In this document: positions 19,142 through 27,122 of the stretch, one piece after another
How positions within the stretch are numbered: position 1 is the first letter of the stretch
How the letters are laid out: each line of letters starts with the position of its first letter
Position numbers and translations under genes: made by a program
DNA from: Flammeovirga sp. EKP202
GTDB lineage: Bacteria > Bacteroidota > Bacteroidia > Cytophagales > Flammeovirgaceae
DNA length: 64,000 nucleotides
Assembly (NCBI RefSeq): GCF_014534745.1
Contig: NZ_JACVVP010000001.1
Location: forward strand, 124,001-188,000
Direction of reading: 5' to 3'
Notes under the pieces: generated by a model
What the model saw: the letters and a program-made list of their open reading frames with translations, nothing else
The model's database searches: none
What the model was told of the DNA's origin: nothing

Positions 19142-19364
19142 AAAATTAAAATGCTTACAGGGGGTTAAGTTCCCTTTTCACAAACACATCAAATTTTTTT
19201 TATAAAAATCTGATTTTTTTTCAAAGATAGGAATATCTTTTTGATGTTGTACACACTATTTATTATCAGATACTTAACACTTCTGAATACCAGCGGAATA
19301 TTATTTTTAGAAATGTAAAACGCATTATATTTAATTTTATTAAAGAAATTTTTTTAGAATATAC

Positions 19365-19395
19365 TTGCGTGGTAATATAAAAACGTGCACCTTTG
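19365..19395 (+). promoter_or_regulatory. Promoter of tRNA-Leu
   Basis: TTG at 19365-19367, a 20-base spacer, then CACCTTTG at 19388-19395 (seven-of-eight-type match to TAnnTTTG, C for the first T). The predicted start falls about 25 bases before the mature tRNA. Confidence 0.5.
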
Positions 19396-19427
19396 CATCG
19401 CTTTAAAACAAAAGGCCACAACAAAAA

Positions 19428-19509
19428 GCGGGTGTGGTGAAATTGGTAGACACGCTAGACTTAGGATCTAGTGCTTCACGGCGTGGGGGTTCGAGTCCCT
19501 CCACCCGCA
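19428..19509 (+). tRNA. tRNA-Leu (anticodon UAG)
   Basis: An 82-nt class II tRNA. The acceptor stem is GCGGGTG (19428-19434) pairing with CACCCGC (19502-19508), with discriminator A19509. The anticodon stem CTAGA/TCTAG encloses the loop CTTAGGA, anticodon TAG at 19462-19464, reading CUA and other CUN codons. A long variable arm and a standard GGTTCGAGTCC T-arm are present. The CCA end is not encoded. A hairpin terminator follows within 10 bases. Confidence 0.97.
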
Positions 19510-19514
19510 CTTAG

Positions 19515-19545
19515 AAAGGTTGATAGAAATATCAACCTTTTTTTT
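19515..19545 (+). terminator. Terminator of tRNA-Leu
   Basis: An 11-bp stem (AAAGGTTGATA / TATCAACCTTT) with a GAAA tetraloop is followed by a run of T residues. Confidence 0.85.
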
Positions 19546-19755
19546 ATGCCCAAAATTTAGTAATCTTAAAAATAGAATATCTGTTTCTTCGTTATTCTTT
19601 ATAGTCATAGTGATTTTATCTATTCACATTGAATGATTATAGTTTATAATCTGGAATAAATTTTATAAAAAGAAATAGTTCATACATCCACTATGTAATC
19701 ATGGTACTTGAATTGCTTAAAGTACAGAAGTAGTAGGACACATATAAAGTAGACT

Positions 19756-22149
19756 ATGAGTGATCAATCATCAACTCCTAAAAATGTTGGTTTAAGATTA
19801 AATGATTTAAGTATACGTGTTAAGGTTTTGCTTAACATGCTTATAATAGCTGCACTTTCCAGTATTGCTGTAGGCTTTTTGGGGTATTACTCTGCTAAAA
19901 AATCTTTGGAAGAGGCTGTATTTGCTCAATTGACTTCCGTAAGGGAAGTGAAAAGAAGAGCATTGGAGTCTTTTATTGAAGATGCCAAAGAGCAAGTGAG
20001 TGTATTAGCACAAAGTAGAATGGTTGCAGATGCTGTCATGGAACTGTCACCTGCTTATTCTATCATGGATTTCTATTATTCTCCAGGTAAGATTACGCTT
20101 ATGAGAAGAGACTTGAAGGAGTTTTACCGAACGAGTGTCGATAGAAAATTGGGAGAACAAGATCTTTTCTCAAAGCAGCTTATTAAAAGTACTGAGGAGC
20201 TATCAGATAAAGCGGTAGTACTTCAAAATCTTTATATCGCCAATAATCAAAATCCAATAGGTAAAAAATACTTGATGAATAGGGCGGAAGATAAAACGGC
20301 TTATTCTGATATTCATGAAAGATATCATTCATCATTCAGAAGGTTTTTAATGGCTGACGGTTTTGCAGATATTTTACTAGTGAATGTCAATACTTCTGAG
20401 GTAATTTATTCTGTAGCTAAAAATACAGATTTTGGATCAAGTTTGATGGACGGTGTGTTTAGGCAGTCTGCTTTAGGACAAGCTTTCACATTAGCTAGAA
20501 ATTCCATTCGCCCTAACATGGTGATTCTATCAGATTTCGTTTCTTATGAAGGAGCGTATGGTGACTTACAAATCTTCTTTTCGGCACCTGTTTATGAAGA
20601 AGGAGAAAAAATAGCCGTACTTATTGCCACAATGCCTTTGTCTGCGATCAACAAGATCATGACAGACGATGGTGATTGGAAGCAAGAAGGATTAGGGAAA
20701 ACAGGAGAAACTTATTTGGTAGGTAAGGATCAATTGATGAGGAGTGATGCCCGTCTTTTTAAAGAAGGGGCTGAGAAGTTTTATGAGGAGTTATTGGATC
20801 TGAATGTATCTGGTGATGAAATCAGTCAAATCAAATCTCTAAGAACAACTGTATTATCTAAGTCTGTAAGTACAGAGCCTGTTTTGGATGCTTTAAAAGG
20901 GCATTCAGGAAATTTACTTTCCAAAAACTATTTAGGTAAACCGGCTTTGAGTGCTTATTCTAGTTTAAAAATAAGGGAACTTCCTTGGATTATCATCGCA
21001 GAAATGCAGGAAGAAGAGGCATTTGAATCCATTGAAAGATTGAAATGGAATGTAGCGTTAGCCACTTTGGTTATCTTTATTATTGGTGTGATTGTATCGA
21101 ATGCCTACTCTACAAGTTTTACTAGACCTATTTATAAACTTCAGGAGGCCATTGCCAAGCTTTCAAAAGGTGATTTATCTGCGTCAATTCCGGTTACTTC
21201 TGCTGATGAAATAGGACAGACTATCGATTCGATGAATACGCTTATCAGTCGAACAAAGGACACGTCAGATTTCGCAAGAGATATAGGTAAAGGTGATTTT
21301 GAAACCAAGTTCGAAACCTATGGCAATAAAGACGTATTGGGTAATTCTTTGGTGAAGATGAGAGATCGTTTAAAAGAGGTTTCTATCGAGGATCACAGAA
21401 GGCAATGGGTCAATGAAGGGGTGACAAAGTTTGCTGATATTACTAGGCAATACTTAGACAATGTAGATCAACTTTACGAAGTAGTATTAAGGGAACTGGT
21501 TGATTATTTATCGGCCAATCAAGGAATGCTATTTTTGGTAGAGGATGATGAAATCGAAGATAAAGCATATTTACAGTTGAAAGCTTGTTACGCTTTTGAT
21601 CGACAAAAATATCTTCATAAGAAAATCGGTTTTGGAGAAGGGTTAGCAGGTCGTTGTTGGCAAGAAAATGAATCATTGTTTATTGATGATGTACCAGAAG
21701 GTTATTCAAAGATTATAACGGGTCTTGGTTTAGCATCTCCAAAGAGTATTCTAATTGTTCCTTTAAAGTTCAATGAGCAAGCTTTGGGAGTTATTGAAGT
21801 AGCTTCTTTTGATGTATTTGAAAGGTACATGATCGAGTTTGTAGAAAGAATTTCAGAGAATATAGCTTCTGCTATTACATCAGCGAAGCACAATACAAGA
21901 ACTGCACATTTACTTTCAGATGCTCAAAAATTAACGCAAGAGTTAAGAACAAGAGAAGAAGAAATGCTTCAAAACACTGAGGAACTTCAAACGACTCAAG
22001 AAGAAATGGCCAGAAGGCAAATTGAACTTGAGGAAGTAAGAAATGCGTTAAAGAAAGAGATTGCTTTAAAAGACGAGCAAATCTTATTTTATAAATCTCA
22101 ACTTGGTGAAAAAGGAGATGACTTATCCTCAGAAGTAGAGAAAGTTTAA
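19756..22149 (+). CDS. Membrane receptor: sensory domain, HAMP, GAF and coiled coil, no output domain
   Basis: A 797-residue inner-membrane sensor. Residues 25-50 are TM1. About 51-430 form a large extracytoplasmic region resembling double-Cache sensors (KTGETYLVGKDQLMRSDAR, then SAYSSLKIRELPWIIIAEM). TM2 is near 435-455, then a HAMP domain (RPIYKLQEAIAKLSKGDLS, DEIGQTIDSMNTL). A GAF domain spans about 555-710 (NQGMLFLVEDDE, GFGEGLAGRCWQENES, SILIVPLKFNEQALGVIEV). The end (715-797) is a Gln/Glu-rich coiled coil with TEELQTTQEEMARRQIELEE. There is no histidine-kinase, cyclase or methyl-accepting hairpin, so the coiled coil probably contacts a partner. Similar proteins are common in Cytophagales, but their partners are not generally known. 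Confidence 0.8.
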   Translation: MSDQSSTPKNVGLRLNDLSIRVKVLLNMLIIAALSSIAVGFLGYYSAKKSLEEAVFAQLTSVREVKRRALESFIEDAKEQVSVLAQSRMVADAVMELSPAYSIMDFYYSPGKITLMRRDLKEFYRTSVDRKLGEQDLFSKQLIKSTEELSDKAVVLQNLYIANNQNPIGKKYLMNRAEDKTAYSDIHERYHSSFRRFLMADGFADILLVNVNTSEVIYSVAKNTDFGSSLMDGVFRQSALGQAFTLARNSIRPNMVILSDFVSYEGAYGDLQIFFSAPVYEEGEKIAVLIATMPLSAINKIMTDDGDWKQEGLGKTGETYLVGKDQLMRSDARLFKEGAEKFYEELLDLNVSGDEISQIKSLRTTVLSKSVSTEPVLDALKGHSGNLLSKNYLGKPALSAYSSLKIRELPWIIIAEMQEEEAFESIERLKWNVALATLVIFIIGVIVSNAYSTSFTRPIYKLQEAIAKLSKGDLSASIPVTSADEIGQTIDSMNTLISRTKDTSDFARDIGKGDFETKFETYGNKDVLGNSLVKMRDRLKEVSIEDHRRQWVNEGVTKFADITRQYLDNVDQLYEVVLRELVDYLSANQGMLFLVEDDEIEDKAYLQLKACYAFDRQKYLHKKIGFGEGLAGRCWQENESLFIDDVPEGYSKIITGLGLASPKSILIVPLKFNEQALGVIEVASFDVFERYMIEFVERISENIASAITSAKHNTRTAHLLSDAQKLTQELRTREEEMLQNTEELQTTQEEMARRQIELEEVRNALKKEIALKDEQILFYKSQLGEKGDDLSSEVEKV

Positions 22150-22166
22150 TATCTCTTTTCACGAAA

Positions 22167-22206
22167 AAATCCATTGTAAGCGACTGTTTACAATGGATTT
22201 TTTTTG
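22167..22206 (+). terminator. Terminator of the receptor gene
   Basis: A 13-bp stem (22167-22179 with 22188-22200, AAATCCATTGTAA / TTACAATGGATTT) leads into a T run. It lies 18 bases after the stop. Confidence 0.85.
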
Positions 22207-22386
22207 CACTAAGTACAAAGTCAAAAATAAATCATAGTTAGTTCTAATTTATTTTTTGTGAGTACAACGCTAAAAAACGTCTTAATAGTGGTTCTATTGA
22301 AAGTTTTTTGAAGGAAGTAATCGCAAAACAATAAATAGAATTAGTATTAGATAATTTTGAATTTGTACTTAAAATAAACTATGCAC

Positions 22387-24426
22387 TTACTTCCAAAATC
22401 GAAGGATAATCATCTCAATACTGAGGAACAGTAATGCAAATAGTAAGAAGAACCTCCACAAAGGTTGTGCTACGTTATCTTCCATAAAAATCTGTTTGAA
22501 AGTATCTGCTTTGCTATTGCTGTATACTTTTACATTTTTAAAATTCTGAAATTTATCCTTTAGCTCTTCTGTTGAATAACTTTCCAGTTTAGATTCTAAA
22601 ATATCATAGTTAAAGGCGATGTAGCCTATGATAGCTTCATTTTCGGTGTTCTTAATTGCATAGCAACCTGCTTCCATATCTTCATTCGGTAATTTTAATG
22701 TAAGAATATCAGCATTGACCTTTTGAGTTGGAATGATTTCAAGTTGTTCTTTTTGAAGTTTATACATACTTCCTTTTTGAAGCCCTTCTAATCGGATTCG
22801 GATGTTTTTTTCTCCAAAATTATAAGACAGTTGATCGGATTGAGTTTTACTTAAAATCGCCATTCTATACATGATCGGCACAAATAAAGCGTGCTTTCCG
22901 AAGTTAGAGTATTGTGGATCGAGAGGTACTGAACTGAAGTAAATATTTTGTAATGCATTTTCTTGTACCGTTAAAAAGCTTTGCCCGTTTTTATACCCCA
23001 AAAGTGTATGGACACCTCTGCCATTCCATTGGTAATTCGAAATACCTTCTGGCATACTCATATTTTTAATTCTCTTTTCAAATACATTGGCAAAGAAAGG
23101 ATCTTTCTTAGGAGGCGGAATTGTACCAATATATTGACTACTTGCGGAGATATTATTTTTTGAAATCAAGACGCCAAAAGCACTAGAGTAGCTATCAATA
23201 TCCATATTTGGAGGAGGAAAAACGGCGATATTCGTCCCGTTCCTAATGGCATTGGTGATTACTTCATTCAACGATTCATTGATAGATTCCACATAATCCA
23301 AAATTAAGAGGTCAGCTCCACTTGTTGCTGAATAATTAATCGAATTAGATCGGAAAGAAGTAGCATTCAAGAAAGGTTCACTTTTGTAAACTGTAGATAA
23401 ATATTTTCTAGGGTTATCTGAGATAATGGCAATATTAATATTGGGTGATACATTTAATATAAAATAATGGTCATTATCAAAATCAACAGGGTAATCATCT
23501 ATGCTTACTCTACATCTTTTCGCACCAGAATTACCAATAGCAAATGCCATTTCTATTGTTTTAGTTTCCTCTTCTTCTAATGAAATAGTTGCATTTGAAG
23601 ATTGTACATCTTCTATATATAATTTTAAATCTCTGTCTTTCACTTCTCCTTTTCCAAGGTTAGACACTTTCACAAAAAGCTTATTGTTCTCTTTTTCTTT
23701 TAAGAATGGTTTTTCCAACCAAACAGAATCAATGCGTAAGTTTTCAGTTTTATCAGCCTGTAATGGTATCAAATGATAAGTAGTCGAAGTATCAAATTCA
23801 AATTGCTCAAACTCTAGGTTAGTAGACTTTTGAAAATCAGAGATCATAAAAATTTGCTTATTGTCTCCCATTTTTTCTCTTACAAAAGCATCTTGGCTGA
23901 AAGTATTAATTTCATCCAAACCTCTAGTAAAGTTAGAATAAGTCAAGCCAATGATTTCTTCCTCTGTACGATCTTGGTTTTTAAAATACCTAGAACTACC
24001 TGTAAAGCGGTTGTCAATGATTTGGTAATTATATCCGACAGGGAAAATACCAGGAATATTTCTGCCTATATCTTTACCAGCATCCAAAAGCGTTTTACCA
24101 TTACGTTCGCTTTGCATACTGAAGGAGTTGTCAATGTAGATACTGATTTTACCAGTATCACCTTTTAGGAGTGTACTACCATCTTCTTTTGGTATATATG
24201 GGCGGGCAAAGGTGAGAATAGCCAATAGTATGAAGGCCATACGGGCAATCATTACCAATATCTTTTTCAAACGGTCTTGTGCATTGGACATTTCCTTGAC
24301 AGTTTGAAGAAAGGCAACATTGGTAAACTTTACTTCAGACGACCTCTGAAAATTAAAAAGGTGAATAATTAGCGGCACCGCAACTAAAGGCAGGACATAT
24401 AAAAAAACAGGGTTTACGAAGTTCAT
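22387..24426 (-). CDS. BatA-domain vWA membrane protein
   Basis: A 679-residue membrane protein. Residues 1-30 and about 56-76 are hydrophobic; the first (MNFVNPVFLYVLPLVAVPLI) plus LFNFQRSSEVKFTNVAFL is the BatA N-terminal signature of aerotolerance-related proteins. A von Willebrand A-like domain follows with the metal-site motif DNSFS (DxSxS) in ISIYIDNSFSMQSE (about 94-107). The long periplasmic middle holds an Ig-like stretch and a DUF4159/GATase-like region (LLILDYVESINESLNEVITN), and a last helix lies near the C-terminus (WRFFLLFALLFLSIEMIIL). The role is unclear in this family; the gene stands alone without batB-E neighbours. Confidence 0.82.
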   Translation of the reverse strand: MNFVNPVFLYVLPLVAVPLIIHLFNFQRSSEVKFTNVAFLQTVKEMSNAQDRLKKILVMIARMAFILLAILTFARPYIPKEDGSTLLKGDTGKISIYIDNSFSMQSERNGKTLLDAGKDIGRNIPGIFPVGYNYQIIDNRFTGSSRYFKNQDRTEEEIIGLTYSNFTRGLDEINTFSQDAFVREKMGDNKQIFMISDFQKSTNLEFEQFEFDTSTTYHLIPLQADKTENLRIDSVWLEKPFLKEKENNKLFVKVSNLGKGEVKDRDLKLYIEDVQSSNATISLEEEETKTIEMAFAIGNSGAKRCRVSIDDYPVDFDNDHYFILNVSPNINIAIISDNPRKYLSTVYKSEPFLNATSFRSNSINYSATSGADLLILDYVESINESLNEVITNAIRNGTNIAVFPPPNMDIDSYSSAFGVLISKNNISASSQYIGTIPPPKKDPFFANVFEKRIKNMSMPEGISNYQWNGRGVHTLLGYKNGQSFLTVQENALQNIYFSSVPLDPQYSNFGKHALFVPIMYRMAILSKTQSDQLSYNFGEKNIRIRLEGLQKGSMYKLQKEQLEIIPTQKVNADILTLKLPNEDMEAGCYAIKNTENEAIIGYIAFNYDILESKLESYSTEELKDKFQNFKNVKVYSNSKADTFKQIFMEDNVAQPLWRFFLLFALLFLSIEMIILRFWK

Positions 24427-24538
24427 AGAAAATCTAGACTTATATCGATACTTTGATGTACAAAGAGTACTTCTACGTATCTAATTTCATCATTTTTGTG
24501 AAAATTATACTAGTAAGATACAATGAAAGAATAGGACT

Positions 24539-24569
24539 TTTTACACTTAGAAGGATTTAATTATATTTG
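24539..24569 (+). promoter_or_regulatory. Promoter of the OmpH-like lipoprotein gene
   Basis: TATATTTG (24562-24569) fits TAnnTTTG perfectly. A TTTT lies 19 bases upstream (24539-24542) where TTTG is expected. The predicted leader is about 100 bases. Confidence 0.45.
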
Positions 24570-24676
24570 TGCCGGATTAAATCGGAAATAAAATAGAAAA
24601 ATACCTTCCATCGAAGTTTTTTTTATCTATTTTCATAGTACATTTTTTTGAATCACATTCTAAACTAATAAATAAA

Positions 24677-25279
24677 GTGAAGAAGTTATTAATCGTAGTA
24701 GGTATCATTGCTACAATGATTGCATGTCAGCAACCTCAACCTGTTCAAACAGCAGCACCAGCAGGAACTACAACAAAGATCGCTTATATCAACAACGATA
24801 CTTTATCTGTTTACTATAAATTCGGAGAAGATCAATACAAAGAATTCCAAGCGAAAGTAGAGAAAAGCCAAAAGCAATTGCAAACTCGTGCAATGAAGCT
24901 TCAAAAAGATGCTGAGAACTTTGAAAAAAGAGCTAGAGCAGGTTTAATGTCTCAAAATGATGTTCGTAAGAAACAAGAGGAGTTAGCAATCAAACAACAA
25001 GAAATTCAAATTGCTCAACAATCTCAAGCACAAGGTTTAGCTGCTGAAGAGGCATCTATCCAAGCTGAGGTACGTAAAAGAGTAAAAGAATTTTTAGATT
25101 CTTACTCAGCTGACAAAAACTATAGTATTGTATTAGGTTATAGCGATGGTGTAACATCAACTGTAATCTGGTCTACTCCAAACGTAGAAGATATCACTCA
25201 AGCTGTTATCGATGGTTTGAATGCTAAATATGAAGAGGAATTAAATGCTGCTTCATCTGAAGAAAAAGGATCGAAGTAA
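24677..25279 (+). CDS. OmpH/Skp-like periplasmic lipoprotein
   Basis: A 200-residue protein with a GTG start (GTG AAG AAG). A lipoprotein signal ends in MIAC (Cys17), so it is probably anchored to a membrane on the periplasmic side. After a Pro/Thr-rich linker comes KIAYINNDTLSVYYKFGEDQ, the typical start of OmpH/Skp proteins. A long coiled coil follows (about 55-125, rich in K, E and Q: QAKVEKSQKQLQTRAMKLQK). The C-terminal fold has YSIVLGYSDGVTSTVIWSTP. Skp is a chaperone for outer-membrane proteins, but lipoprotein versions are typical of Bacteroidota and not proven chaperones. It stands alone between a promoter and a terminator. Confidence 0.85.
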   Translation: MKKLLIVVGIIATMIACQQPQPVQTAAPAGTTTKIAYINNDTLSVYYKFGEDQYKEFQAKVEKSQKQLQTRAMKLQKDAENFEKRARAGLMSQNDVRKKQEELAIKQQEIQIAQQSQAQGLAAEEASIQAEVRKRVKEFLDSYSADKNYSIVLGYSDGVTSTVIWSTPNVEDITQAVIDGLNAKYEEELNAASSEEKGSK

Positions 25280-25315
25280 TTTTAATTCAGACAAAGTATT
25301 TTTAGGGTACTTTTC

Positions 25316-25354
25316 AATCCACAATAGTTGTTATGCTGTTGTGGATTTTTTTTC
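25316..25354 (+). terminator. Terminator of the OmpH-like gene
   Basis: A 12-bp stem (25316-25327 with 25336-25347, one T-G pair) runs into a T tract. The T tract overlaps the -33 region of the next promoter. Confidence 0.8.
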
Positions 25355-25380
25355 ATTAAAATTTAAGCTTTGTACCTTTG
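25350..25380 (+). promoter_or_regulatory. Promoter of the small membrane protein gene
   Basis: TACCTTTG at 25373-25380 is a perfect TAnnTTTG; TTTT at 25350-25353 stands 19 bases upstream. The predicted start is about 15 bases before the ATG at 25403. Confidence 0.5.
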
Positions 25381-25402
25381 TGGTAACAGATAATTAAACA
25401 AT

Positions 25403-25936
25403 ATGAGCGATAGAAAACCAAACTTTTTTGAAGGGTTCAAAGACCCGTTCGAAATGGTTAATAAATTGAGAATTGTATTTTATTCTTTAGCAAGTCTCTC
25501 CGTACCTTTCTTCACTATTTGGTATCTTCAGAATAAGAACGAAGAACTAGAGCCGATCATTGAGCCCTTGGGTAAGGTGTTTTCAGGTATTACAGCAGCG
25601 ATAGCGGTGGCAGTAGCAATTGTAGTTTACATGCAGTACCAAAAGAAGTTAAAGGTCATCAGAAAAGAAGATTCACTTCCTTACCGATTAACCATGCTTC
25701 TAAAAGGCCAATGCTTCAAATTTATTCCATTGGCAGTAGCTCCTGTAATTACAGTGGTACTTTATAGATTGACGTTAGAGCCATTAATGATGGGTGTTTA
25801 TTTATTCTCATTAATATTATTGGCCATGAGTAACCCAACGGTCCATACGGTGATTTCTGATTTGAGGTTGAATAAACGAGACAAAGAAATTATGCTTCAA
25901 AATATTCCTTTTGAAGAGACAGATATGAAATTATAA
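25403..25936 (+). CDS. Four-helix membrane protein of unknown function
   Basis: A 177-residue protein not recognised. It begins MSDRKPNFFEGFKDPFEMVN. It has four hydrophobic segments: about 23-42, 58-78, 105-123 and 127-145 (LMMGVYLFSLILLAMSNP). The C-terminus is charged and cytoplasmic-looking (LRLNKRDKEIMLQN). There is no signal peptide and no catalytic motif. It has its own promoter and terminator. It looks like a conserved inner-membrane protein of this lineage. Confidence 0.7.
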   Translation: MSDRKPNFFEGFKDPFEMVNKLRIVFYSLASLSVPFFTIWYLQNKNEELEPIIEPLGKVFSGITAAIAVAVAIVVYMQYQKKLKVIRKEDSLPYRLTMLLKGQCFKFIPLAVAPVITVVLYRLTLEPLMMGVYLFSLILLAMSNPTVHTVISDLRLNKRDKEIMLQNIPFEETDMKL

Positions 25937-25943
25937 TCATTTG

Positions 25944-25986
25944 AAAACTCCATCTTTAATAGTACTCTATTTTGATGGAGTTTTTT
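25944..25986 (+). terminator. Terminator of the small membrane protein gene
   Basis: A 9-bp stem (AACTCCATC / GATGGAGTT, 25946-25954 with 25974-25982) with a 19-base loop is followed by T residues. Confidence 0.7.
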
Positions 25987-26056
25987 ATATCTTGAGTATT
26001 AAGCCAAAAATAAACTATGACCTAGTTACGACTTAGTACTTATTAACCCTAATACT

Positions 26057-26815
26057 ATGACTGAAGAAGATTTTAAATTACTTGTTGATTTTCATGTTAA
26101 TGCTGATCGACAAGGACCAGGTAGTGATACTGAAACTGAAAAAGCGCTGTCATTGACCAATCTTGATTTTGAGAAGCCTCTGAAAGTAGCAGATATTGGC
26201 TGTGGTTCTGGTGCGCAGACTTTTGCTTTAGCGACAGTATTAGAAAAAACCGAAATCACTGCTGTAGATCTTTTTAATGCATTTTTGATGCAATTAAACT
26301 TGAAAGCCGTTCAAAATAATTTTGATGATAGAATCATTACTCTGAAGGAATCAATGGATCAATTATCTTTTGACGAAGGTGTGTTTGATTTGATTTGGTC
26401 AGAAGGTGCTATTTATAATATTGGTTTTAAAAAAGGGTTAGAGGACTGGAAAAAATATCTTAAGCTAGGTGGATATATTGCGGTGAGTGAGATTACATGG
26501 TTAACCAATAGCAGGCCTAAAGAGATTGAGGAATATTGGAACGCCGCATATCCAGAAATTGATACTGCTTCAAATAAGTTGGGAGTGATAGAAGAATTAG
26601 GCTATCAACCAGTAGGGTATTTTCCATTAAAACAAGAAAGCTGGTTGGATAATTATTACGGTCCAATTGAAGACCGTTTTGAAGCATTTTTAGAAGAAAA
26701 TAATCATTCTGAAAAAGCTAAAAACCTTGTAACGCAAGAAAAGGAAGAAATCAAAATGTATAAGCAGTTTAAAGACTACTATAGTTACGGTTTTTATATC
26801 GCTAAAAAAGTATAA
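26057..26815 (+). CDS. Class I SAM-dependent methyltransferase
   Basis: A 252-residue Rossmann-fold methyltransferase. Motif I is VADIGCGSGAQT (44-55). The motif II acidic residue lies in ITAVDLFNAF. A motif III/IV-like FDLIWSEGAIYNIGFKKGL follows, where bacterial small-molecule methyltransferases have similar text. GGYIAVSEITWLT is the post-II strand. The N-terminus (DFKLLVDFHVNADRQGPGSD) and the late YYSYGFYIAKK match uncharacterised relatives that I recall as class I enzymes with unknown substrate. It is monocistronic. Confidence 0.85.
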   Translation: MTEEDFKLLVDFHVNADRQGPGSDTETEKALSLTNLDFEKPLKVADIGCGSGAQTFALATVLEKTEITAVDLFNAFLMQLNLKAVQNNFDDRIITLKESMDQLSFDEGVFDLIWSEGAIYNIGFKKGLEDWKKYLKLGGYIAVSEITWLTNSRPKEIEEYWNAAYPEIDTASNKLGVIEELGYQPVGYFPLKQESWLDNYYGPIEDRFEAFLEENNHSEKAKNLVTQEKEEIKMYKQFKDYYSYGFYIAKKV

Positions 26816-26847
26816 CTCACTTACAATAAAAGTAGTCTGAATACAAA

Positions 26848-26886
26848 AAAGCACGTTTCCTTAAAATGAAAACGTGCTTTCTATTG
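26848..26886. terminator. Bidirectional terminator between the methyltransferase and uvrA
   Basis: An 11-bp stem (26848-26858 with 26870-26880, AAAGCACGTTT / AAACGTGCTTT) has a six-A flank on its left, giving a T run for the - strand. Confidence 0.65.
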
Positions 26887-27122
26887 AAGTGATAATTGAA
26901 TTGGTTAGTGACACAAATATAAAGCGAATGTATACTAAATGCAAATAATTATCAACATAGTGCAATAATAAGTGAATTGTTTCGTGAACTTATTAAATAA
27001 CAAAATATTCATTCACTTATATGGCACTTATGGAATTCTAGTAAAATAATCTTTTACAAATATCACAGATGCTGAATATCCTGTTATATCTGATTCGGAA
27101 AATTATAGTGCACTGATGCACA

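Noticed and set aside
21875-22174. 99-codon - strand frame at the end of the receptor gene
   Set aside because: Mirror of the coiled-coil coding region; Leu/Phe-rich because the coding strand is Glu/Lys/Gln-rich.
23830-24168. 112-codon + strand frame opposite the BatA-type gene
   Set aside because: It lies entirely within a real 679-residue gene on the other strand and shows no motif or start signal.
24539-24676. Riboswitch in the long leader of the OmpH-like gene
   Set aside because: No conserved pairing or known riboswitch core could be recognised in the leader of about 100 bases.
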